A stretch of 54,117 nt of DNA from SIAJ01 sp036266155 (GTDB taxonomy: Bacteria > Planctomycetota > Planctomycetia > Gemmatales > Gemmataceae): positions 1 through 54,117 of the forward strand of contig DATANR010000239.1 of NCBI GenBank assembly GCA_036266155.1, in the 5' to 3' direction. Made by a program: the position numbers and the translations under genes. Below, one piece after another: positions 7,363-14,488 of the stretch. How positions within the stretch are numbered: position 1 is the first letter of the stretch; every line of letters begins with the position of its first letter. The notes under the pieces were generated by a model that did not search any database, was not told where the DNA came from, and saw only the letters and a program-made list of their open reading frames with translations.

Positions 7363-10257
7363 CTACCATCGTAGCGGCTTCTGCCACGCCTCTTTCAGCT
7401 CGTCGAGTTTCGACCAGATCAACCATTCGCCATTGTCGCCGGCAATCCGCAGTCGCGGCTCCTTGACGGTCGCCCCGATCTTAACCAGCGGCAAGCCGGC
7501 AAAGATCAGGGCCAAGGCCGCGGCGTTGGTTGGCTGCACTTCCAGGATAAATCGCGTCGGCGATTCGCTGAAGAGGCGGACCGCATCCGACACGTTCGGA
7601 GCCACGGCTTTCATGTCGGTGACATCCGCGCCGACTCCGCCGGCGAAGGCCATCTCCGCCAGCGCCACGGCCACGCCGCCCTCACTGGCGTCGTGGCAAG
7701 CACGAACGAGCCCGTTCGTGATGGCGGCGTGAACGGCCGCGAAAATCCTGGGGGCTTGCTCCAGATTCACGCGCGGCACAGACCCGCCCGACTGGCCCGT
7801 CACCAGATGGTAATGCGAGCCGCCGAGTTCGTCTTTCGTAGTGCCGACAACGTAAAGCTCGTTCCCCGGTTCCTTCAAGTCCATCGTTACGCACTGTCGA
7901 ACGTCGTGAACCAGGCCCATTGCCGAGATCAGCAGCGTGCCCGGAATCGAAATGCGGCGATCGGCCGAGCGGTACTCGTTGTTCAGTGAATCCTTGCCGC
8001 TGACGAACGGGGCGCCAAACGCCAGGGCCACGTCGCGGCAAGCTTCCGCGGCCCGGACGAGCGAGCCGAGAACCGCCGGGTCGCTCGTGTTGCCCCAACA
8101 GAAATTGTCGAGAATGGCAGTCCGCTTGGGATCGGCGCCGACGGCGACGGCGTTCCGGACCGCCTCGTCAATCGCGGCCGCGGCCATCCAGTACGGGTCG
8201 AGGTCGCCATAGCGCGGGTTGATACCGTTCGCGATGGCGAGGCCCTTCCAAGAGCCGAGCACCGGGTTGACAACGGCCGCGTCCGATGGCCCATCGTCCT
8301 TGACGCCCGTCAACGGCTTGATGACGCTGCCGCCCTGTACTTCGTGATCGTATTGGCGGATCACCCATTCCTTGGAGGCCACCGTGTACGACGCGAGTAT
8401 CTGCAGCAACGCCGCTTGCGGCGTAGCGCTACACTCGCTCGCGCTTCGGGCTCCGCTAAGAACTCCGGTAAACTCGGCCTTTCGCGGAACATCGGGCCGT
8501 CCATCATGCAGGAAGTGCATCGACAGATCGCCGACCTGCTCGCCGCGGTAGCTCAGTTTCAACCGTCCCGTCGCTTCAAAGGTTCCAATCGCCGCCGCCT
8601 CGACGCCTTCGCTACGGCACAGCTCGTCCAGCTCCGCCCACTTCTTCGGCGAAACCGCAAGGACCATGCGTTCTTGTGATTCGCTGATCCAAATTTCCGT
8701 ATAACTGAGCCCCTCGTACTTGAGCGGTGCGCGATCGAGCTGCACATGCGCGCCCAGGTCGGCCCCCATCTCGCCGACGGCCGAGGAGAAGCCGCCAGCG
8801 CCACAGTCGGTGATTGCGCTATAGAGGCCCTTGTCACGGGCTTGCAAGACCACGTCCATCACTTTCTTCTCGGTGATCGCGTTGCCGATCTGCACCGCGC
8901 CGCCGCTGATCGACTCGGATTCTTCGGTCAATTCCAGCGATGAAAACGTAGCCCCGTGAATGCCGTCGCGCCCGGTGCGTCCGCCGACGGCCACGATCAG
9001 GTCGCCCGGCCCGGCTGCTTTTTCCGTACGACCAACGGGGATAAGCCCGACCGTTCCGCAGAAGACGAGCGGGTTGGCGAGATACCGTTCGTCGAAGACG
9101 AGCGCCCCGTTCACCGTCGGGATGCCCATGCGGTTGCCGTAATCCTTCACGCCGCTGACGACGCCGATCATCACGCGCCGCGGATGCAACACGCCCGGTG
9201 GCAATTCCTCCGGTTCAAAGTCCGGCGGCGCAAAGCAAAACACATCGCTGTTGCAAATTGGCTTGGCGCCGAGGCCGGTGCCGAGTGGATCGCGGATCAC
9301 GCCGCCAATACCGGTGTTCGCGCCGCCGTATGGTTCAATCGCCGAGGGGTGGTTGTGCGTCTCGACCTTGAAGCACGCGTGAAAGTTCTCGTCAAAGGTC
9401 ACGACGCCGGCGTTGTCCGCGAACACGCTCACGCACCAGTCGTCGGCGCCAAAGCGCTTGCGTAATTCTTGCGTGGCGCCGAAGATCGTTTCCTTGAGCA
9501 GATTGTTGATGCGTCGCGTCCGCGGTTTGCCGTCGATCGTCTCGGTGAAATCGATCGGCCCCTTGAGCGTCTTGTGCGAGCAATGTTCCGACCAGGTCTG
9601 TGCGATCGATTCCAACTCCACGTCGGAGGGATCGCGGCCCTGTTCGCGGAAGTGCGCCTGGACCGCCCGCATCTCATCCAGATTGAGCGCCAGTTGCCCG
9701 TCGCGGCTCAACTTCGTCAGGCCGGCTTCGTCGAGTGCCAACAGCGGCACCGTCAACTTGCGAAATGAATACGGCTTGCCGATCGCGAGGTGCTCAGCGT
9801 TCAACGGCCCGACGACAATTTGCTCGATAGCGTCGTTCGCGAGCACCTTGCGAAAGAGGAGGTCGCGGTCGGTCCCCTTAAGGTCCGGCGTGCCGACATA
9901 GCGGCGGAACGTCCGCACGGCTTCGAGCGGTTGGCCCAAGTCGAGTGCCGCCGCGAGCACGCTTTCGGAGACCGGGTCCATCACGCCGGGCTTGAGCAGC
10001 ACGGTCACCGCCGGCTCGCCGTTGACATGGCCGACCTCGGACAAATGGAACGATTCGACGACGGAATCGACAAGCAAGTCGGCGGCGAGCTTGCCAGCCG
10101 CGTCGCGATCTAGATACCCTTCGATCAAGAAGCCGCGGGCCGACGACTTGACGAGGTCGGCCCCACGCGACGAGTGCGTCAGCAGGTCGAACTCATCGCA
10201 GACACGTTCACGCTCCGCGTCGCGCCCAAGCGATCGAATCTCAACTTCCCAAAGCAT
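7363..10257 (-). CDS. purL: Phosphoribosylformylglycinamidine synthase subunit PurL with N-terminal PurS-like region
   Basis: This enzyme converts FGAR to FGAM in purine synthesis using ammonia supplied by PurQ. The 964 residues start with a PurS-like region (MLWEVEIRSLGRDAE to about 150). The synthase core follows, with TWSEHCSHKTLKGPI, FKVETHNHPSAIEPYGGANTGIGGVIRD, GDLIVAVGGRTGRDGIHGATFSS, ITDCGAGGFSSAVGEMG and SKEWVIRQYDHEVQG. The protein ends after the second ATP-binding half (EGGVAVALAEMAF) without a glutaminase domain, so a separate PurQ is required and is not in this window. It is intermediate between short PurL and the large fused enzyme. ATG 10257 lies inside the end of tyrA, a 17-base overlap suggesting coupling. 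Residues of about 600-615 read as an unusual low-conservation stretch. Confidence 0.95.
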   Translation of the reverse strand: MLWEVEIRSLGRDAERERVCDEFDLLTHSSRGADLVKSSARGFLIEGYLDRDAAGKLAADLLVDSVVESFHLSEVGHVNGEPAVTVLLKPGVMDPVSESVLAAALDLGQPLEAVRTFRRYVGTPDLKGTDRDLLFRKVLANDAIEQIVVGPLNAEHLAIGKPYSFRKLTVPLLALDEAGLTKLSRDGQLALNLDEMRAVQAHFREQGRDPSDVELESIAQTWSEHCSHKTLKGPIDFTETIDGKPRTRRINNLLKETIFGATQELRKRFGADDWCVSVFADNAGVVTFDENFHACFKVETHNHPSAIEPYGGANTGIGGVIRDPLGTGLGAKPICNSDVFCFAPPDFEPEELPPGVLHPRRVMIGVVSGVKDYGNRMGIPTVNGALVFDERYLANPLVFCGTVGLIPVGRTEKAAGPGDLIVAVGGRTGRDGIHGATFSSLELTEESESISGGAVQIGNAITEKKVMDVVLQARDKGLYSAITDCGAGGFSSAVGEMGADLGAHVQLDRAPLKYEGLSYTEIWISESQERMVLAVSPKKWAELDELCRSEGVEAAAIGTFEATGRLKLSYRGEQVGDLSMHFLHDGRPDVPRKAEFTGVLSGARSASECSATPQAALLQILASYTVASKEWVIRQYDHEVQGGSVIKPLTGVKDDGPSDAAVVNPVLGSWKGLAIANGINPRYGDLDPYWMAAAAIDEAVRNAVAVGADPKRTAILDNFCWGNTSDPAVLGSLVRAAEACRDVALAFGAPFVSGKDSLNNEYRSADRRISIPGTLLISAMGLVHDVRQCVTMDLKEPGNELYVVGTTKDELGGSHYHLVTGQSGGSVPRVNLEQAPRIFAAVHAAITNGLVRACHDASEGGVAVALAEMAFAGGVGADVTDMKAVAPNVSDAVRLFSESPTRFILEVQPTNAAALALIFAGLPLVKIGATVKEPRLRIAGDNGEWLIWSKLDELKEAWQKPLRW

Positions 10258-11083
10258 CGCGCACCCTCTTGCCAGCACTCAAGATGTCAATCAGCGCGTC
10301 CCCGTTTTCATCAAGGATCGCGGCCCGCAGTTCGTTCAAGCGATCGGAAAACTGGTCGAGCATCAGCGAAAGTGCCAGCGCGTTTTCGCGAGCAATCGCC
10401 TTCCACAGGCCCGGGTCGCCGGCGGCGACGCGCGTCGTGTCGCGGAAACCGGTCGCCGCAAATTCGTGCCATTTCGAGGGCAACTGTCCCGCCAACAGTG
10501 ATGCGATCAAGTGCGGCAGGTGGCTCGTCGTTGCCAGCGCCAGGTCGTGCTCCTCGGGCGTCAGACGCTTCACAACACAGCCAAGGGCTTGCCAGAACAA
10601 GGACACTCGCTCAATGGCAGCCGGGTCGGTGTTCGCCGTCGGCGTGACCACACAGACGCGGCCGTCGAACAAGTCGGCCCGCGCGTTCTCGGCGCCCTGC
10701 TTTTCCGAGCCGGCCAGCGGATGCGCTCCGACAAAGTGGACGTGATTGGGTAGTTTGCCGTCGAGATCGCGAACGATGGTGCCTTTGGTGCTGCCGGCAT
10801 CGGTCAAGAGCGCGCCCGCCTTCGCGGCGCCGGCAGCCGAGCGAATTTGCCGAGCAATCTGATCGACCGGAGAGCAGAACACCACCATATCAGCGTCGCG
10901 GACGCCGGCAGCCAAATCGGTGGTGAATTCGTCGACGATGCCGAGCGACCGGGCCTGTTCCAGTGTGTCCGCGTTGCGACCGACGCCGACGACGTGCCGG
11001 GTGGCGACTTGGGCCTTGGCCGCGAGCGCGACCGAACCCCCGATCAGGCCGACGCCGACGACGGTGAGCGAGTCAAAGAGCAT
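10241..11083 (-). CDS. tyrA: Prephenate dehydrogenase
   Basis: A 280-residue protein starting MLFDSLTVVGVGLIGGSVALAAKA, the NAD(P)-binding Rossmann glycine motif GxGLIGGS of TyrA. Further signatures are VVFCSPVD, LLTDAGSTKGTIV, HFVGAHPLAGSEKQG (prephenate-site histidine) and ATTSHLPHLIASLLA. It makes 4-hydroxyphenylpyruvate from prephenate in tyrosine synthesis. ATG 11083 is preferred because the in-frame extension to 11131 encodes no conserved residues. The stop overlaps the purL start. The product is also the substrate of the Hpd enzyme encoded 27 kb away, so the same window encodes both making and degrading tyrosine. No ACT regulatory domain is present. Confidence 0.95.
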   Translation of the reverse strand: MLFDSLTVVGVGLIGGSVALAAKAQVATRHVVGVGRNADTLEQARSLGIVDEFTTDLAAGVRDADMVVFCSPVDQIARQIRSAAGAAKAGALLTDAGSTKGTIVRDLDGKLPNHVHFVGAHPLAGSEKQGAENARADLFDGRVCVVTPTANTDPAAIERVSLFWQALGCVVKRLTPEEHDLALATTSHLPHLIASLLAGQLPSKWHEFAATGFRDTTRVAAGDPGLWKAIARENALALSLMLDQFSDRLNELRAAILDENGDALIDILSAGKRVRDALGS

Positions 11084-11371
11084 GCAGAAAGTGTACAACC
11101 ACGAACGCGGACGATTAGTCCGTTCTCGCACCGCCTGGCATTCTCATCGGCCAACGTCCATTGGCGACCTTCCTTTTTGAAAAAGTGCGTTTTCAGCACG
11201 TTTTTGGGTAAGGTCGCCAAGATCGCCACCGTTTTGCCACACGCCCCCACGGCCCGAATTGCATTGCATTGCACGAAGCGGTGCTTTCATTTCACCCAAA
11301 CGGTCGTTACAACGACGATGTTTCGCCGACATCTTGATTTCGTGGTTCTCTGCATTGAACCAGGCACAACG
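11084..11371. other. Divergent intergenic region with a 60-bp inverted repeat
   Basis: This 288-base gap separates tyrA (minus) from the unknown gene at 11372 (plus). It contains an 11-base inverted repeat, TTGGCGACCTT at 11161-11171 and AAGGTCGCCAA at 11210-11220. A less perfect inner pair, AAAAAGTGC against GCACGTTTTT, lies between the arms. At 11255-11270 lies CGAATTGCATTGCATT, which recurs inverted at 36458-36473. No ORF of note is seen. Confidence 0.6.
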
Positions 11372-12349
11372 ATGGCAAAAGCACGGAACTCTTCGGTCGG
11401 GCGCTCGTTGCTGTCTCAGGTCCCGAAACGGGGGCAGGAGGCGATCGCCCGGATCATGGCGGAACGCGACGGCAAGCTGTCCCTCGAACAGTTCCTCGCC
11501 AGGCGCTGGCATTTTGAAGACTATCTGCGCTCGCAAGGCATGTCCGAACAGAATGTCGCCCAAGAGGCGGCAGAGAGTTTCGCGGTGGTGGCCGAGGAGC
11601 ACCCGGATTGGTCCAAGGACAGAGTCCGAACGGCACTTGCACTTTCGTATCTCACGATGGACCTGAAGGAAGTGGCGATCGCGCGGCGATTCACGCTCGC
11701 CGACCCCACCGAACTCGGCCGCGGCTTGAGCGTGCTGAGTCGGCTGCGCTGGCTCGAGAACTTAATCGGCGGTCACACACATGTGGACTTCCAAGTTCTG
11801 GTGGATGCGTTCGCAGTCCGTGATCTGGCGGTCGCCCAATACCTGACGCAAGGCGAGCCTGCCATTAGCCAAGGGCCGCCCGAATTCTTGGACCTGTGTA
11901 CCGTCGCGGTGGCGGCCGTCTACCGCAAAGATTTCGCCGAGGTGCAGTCCGTCCTGCGGAAGATGGCGAAGCAGAAACTGCGTCCGTGGCAGCAAGGGAT
12001 TCAACAGTATTTGACAGGGGTCGCGGACCATCAACCGAAACAAGTCGCCGACGGGCTGGCGCTGCTGCTGGACGGCATGCGGAAGATGCGCCAGAAGGAT
12101 GAATTCGAAGAGGCCATCAACCTGCCGGCCCAAGGCCTCTACCGACTCGCCGAATGGATTGGCCCCGACCTCGTCGCCGAATTCGATGTCAATCAGCCAT
12201 TCCCGTGGGACGCCGAGTTCCACGCCTGGTGCCAAAGCCACCCGGAGCCATTGGCGGGGGTTGACCTCACGGGCATTGAACTGGCCCTGCATCAAGCGGT
12301 GGTGCATCTGCAGCCGCCGGCGGAGTGGGTGTTAACTGCAAGTAGATGA
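11372..12349 (+). CDS. Hypothetical helical protein, unknown function
   Basis: A 325-residue soluble protein with no signal peptide or membrane segment; I do not recognise it. The start MAKARNSSVGRSLLSQVPKRG was chosen over an upstream in-frame ATG because the extension would fill the divergent tyrA promoter region. The N-terminal 100 residues are mostly charged helices (ERDGKLSLEQFLARRWHFEDYLRSQG, and NVAQEAAESFAVVAEEHPDWSKD). The rest looks like repeated helix pairs (FLDLCTVAVAAVYRKDFAEVQSVL, and KVADGLALLLDGMRKMRQ in outline), reminiscent of an alpha-solenoid. It ends WVLTASR. Convergent with the PQQ-propeller gene, 30 bases apart. No catalytic motif is apparent. Confidence 0.7.
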   Translation: MAKARNSSVGRSLLSQVPKRGQEAIARIMAERDGKLSLEQFLARRWHFEDYLRSQGMSEQNVAQEAAESFAVVAEEHPDWSKDRVRTALALSYLTMDLKEVAIARRFTLADPTELGRGLSVLSRLRWLENLIGGHTHVDFQVLVDAFAVRDLAVAQYLTQGEPAISQGPPEFLDLCTVAVAAVYRKDFAEVQSVLRKMAKQKLRPWQQGIQQYLTGVADHQPKQVADGLALLLDGMRKMRQKDEFEEAINLPAQGLYRLAEWIGPDLVAEFDVNQPFPWDAEFHAWCQSHPEPLAGVDLTGIELALHQAVVHLQPPAEWVLTASR

Positions 12350-12379
12350 CACGCGCCAATGAGTCATCAAGCCCGAAGT

Positions 12380-14488
12380 CTACCTCTCCCCAATGCAGTA
12401 CAGAAACGCCTCGCCGCGCACGTACAGCCGGCTTCCATCCGCCAGCGGCGGCGCATACGCGAGCGTCTCCTGAGCGGGCACCGGCAAGTGGCGGTCGAGG
12501 ACCGTGGCGATCTTGTTGCGGGCCAGCATCTTGAAGGTTGAGCCGGGCTGGACCACGAGCGTTGTTCCCTGATTGTCGCAGAGCAAGATGTTCTTGCCCA
12601 CGAGCGTCGGGCTGGCGGCGACGGCGACGGCGTTGTAGTGGGTGAAGCCGTCGAGAGCCGTGTCCTCGCGATAGAGCATCTTGTGTGTCGAAATCTCGGC
12701 CGCGTAGAGTGTCTGGTAGATATCGATCTGGTACGAAATGCCATTGTGAATCAGCGGCGAGCCGGCCGTCCAGCGATCTGTCCACTTGCCGCCGGGGCCG
12801 CGCGAGACCGTCTCGGGTAATTGCACGGTGCTCAGCAGGTCCGGTTCCCACTTGCCGGGTTTCGCGGCGGCCAAGTCCCAGACCGTCAACGACGTGACGC
12901 CGTAGCGCGGCAAATACATGCGGTCGCCCAAAATCACTGGCGGGGCCCAGCCGAGGTCGCCGGCCGCGGCACTCCCCGGCGGGCGGAACAAGATGTCGCC
13001 ATTCGCCGGGTCGATCAGGTCGCCGCGCTGCGTGACGACGACGTGCTTGCCGGCCACCGTTGCCGCCATGAGCGATGCCACGTTGTTGCGGATGCGCTTC
13101 TGCTGCCAGAGCAGCTTGCCGGTCTTCGCGTCGATCCCGAAGAGTCCATTCAGAAACACGACGAAGACGCCATCGACTAACACTGGCGAAGACCCGTACG
13201 CCAATTCGTCCGCCTTCACCCGCGTGATCCATTGACGTTTACCATCGAGATCAAAGCACGCGGCCACGCCCATGCCGTTCCAGACATAGACGAGTTTTCC
13301 ATCGCAAAGCGGCGTTGGCATGGTGAAGCCGACGATCCCGAAGTGGGCCTCGAAGTGATCGGTGGCCCCGACGCGAAAGCGGGCCAGATCAATGGCCGTG
13401 AGTGCCTTCTGAATCTCGCCACGTAACTTGGTACGCTGGATCGCGTCCGGCTCGGCCTTCAATTTCGCCACAAGCGGATCGACCCGCTCGGCAAACGCCG
13501 GCTGTGCCCTCCTCTCCTCCGCGGTGATCGTCTCGTAGTAATTCACTGCCTGCGACCAGAGGATTTTGCCGGTCGCCTTGTCGAGGCAGAGCAGTTCGTC
13601 CGGCTCGGCGAGGACGAACAGGCGATCCGCCGTCATGATCGGCGTCGAGGTGCTGCGCGCGGGCAGCGGCGTCATCCACTGGATATTCTTCGTGTCGTAC
13701 TTGACGTCGGGCGGGTCCATGACGCGCAGACAACACTTCAGTTCCGTGTAGCCCTGCTGCGGCGATGTGCTCAACTTGAGCAGCAGTCGATTCCAGCCCG
13801 GCTTCAACTCGGCGGTGAAGCGCGCTGACGGCTGGTCGAGGTGTTGCAACTCGTGCTTACTGATCGATGGATAGAAGCCGAGTGCAACGCGGCGGTCCGA
13901 CGAGCGATAGACTTCCTTGCCATTGACCCATGCCTTCATCCCGTGCGCATGATCGGCGACAATGCGGACCGGCCCGCCCTTCGGCGAATAGAGGTATGTG
14001 TGGGCATACGCGAGATGGTTCCGCTTGTAGCCGACGGTCTTGGTGAGATCGAGCCACGGCAACTCGGCGGTGCCGAAAACGGTGATGTCGTCGGGAGCGA
14101 CGGTGGCCGACTTCCACGCGAAGTCGCCAACTTTCTGACCAGATGAGGGTTCGACGGTCGCCGCGCCGCCGAGTGAGTCGCGGTCAAAATCCTTGACCGA
14201 ATCGGCGACGGGGAATGGGCCGATCACGAGCCAGTCGCGGATGAGGCCCTTGACGACCAGAGGCGCATCGCCCGGATCCGCGTTCTTCGGCGGCTCGGCG
14301 GAGACACGCATATCTTCCAGTGCGCCCTTCGGAATGCGATGCCATTCGAGCGGCGGCTTCGCATCGGGCCAAAGCCCGGTCCCATTGCCGCGCCAACCCA
14401 CGGCGGGCTCGGCCGCGGTGGCCGTGGCCACAACGCAGATCGCGGCCAACGCCGGTGCGAGCATTCGCATGAAAGGCCTTTCGATCAC
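12380..14488 (-). CDS. Exported PQQ-type beta-propeller protein
   Basis: About 700 residues with a signal peptide (MRMLAPALAAICVVATATAAEP). Repeated propeller blades of the PQQ-enzyme class carry the pattern LDKATGKILW (near residue 290) and IDAKTGKLLWQQKR (near 440). The first 250 residues look like a carbohydrate-binding or galactose-binding-like module (MKAWVNGKEVYRSSDRRVALGF). GTG 14488 overlaps the stop of the upstream haem protein. ATG 14470, preceded by GAAAGG, is an equally good start and gives a cleaner signal peptide. Propellers of this kind in planctomycetes often lack the residues for PQQ binding and may serve as binding scaffolds, so dehydrogenase activity cannot be claimed. Translational coupling with the CxxCH protein suggests one periplasmic complex. 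Confidence 0.9.
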   Translation of the reverse strand: MIERPFMRMLAPALAAICVVATATAAEPAVGWRGNGTGLWPDAKPPLEWHRIPKGALEDMRVSAEPPKNADPGDAPLVVKGLIRDWLVIGPFPVADSVKDFDRDSLGGAATVEPSSGQKVGDFAWKSATVAPDDITVFGTAELPWLDLTKTVGYKRNHLAYAHTYLYSPKGGPVRIVADHAHGMKAWVNGKEVYRSSDRRVALGFYPSISKHELQHLDQPSARFTAELKPGWNRLLLKLSTSPQQGYTELKCCLRVMDPPDVKYDTKNIQWMTPLPARSTSTPIMTADRLFVLAEPDELLCLDKATGKILWSQAVNYYETITAEERRAQPAFAERVDPLVAKLKAEPDAIQRTKLRGEIQKALTAIDLARFRVGATDHFEAHFGIVGFTMPTPLCDGKLVYVWNGMGVAACFDLDGKRQWITRVKADELAYGSSPVLVDGVFVVFLNGLFGIDAKTGKLLWQQKRIRNNVASLMAATVAGKHVVVTQRGDLIDPANGDILFRPPGSAAAGDLGWAPPVILGDRMYLPRYGVTSLTVWDLAAAKPGKWEPDLLSTVQLPETVSRGPGGKWTDRWTAGSPLIHNGISYQIDIYQTLYAAEISTHKMLYREDTALDGFTHYNAVAVAASPTLVGKNILLCDNQGTTLVVQPGSTFKMLARNKIATVLDRHLPVPAQETLAYAPPLADGSRLYVRGEAFLYCIGER

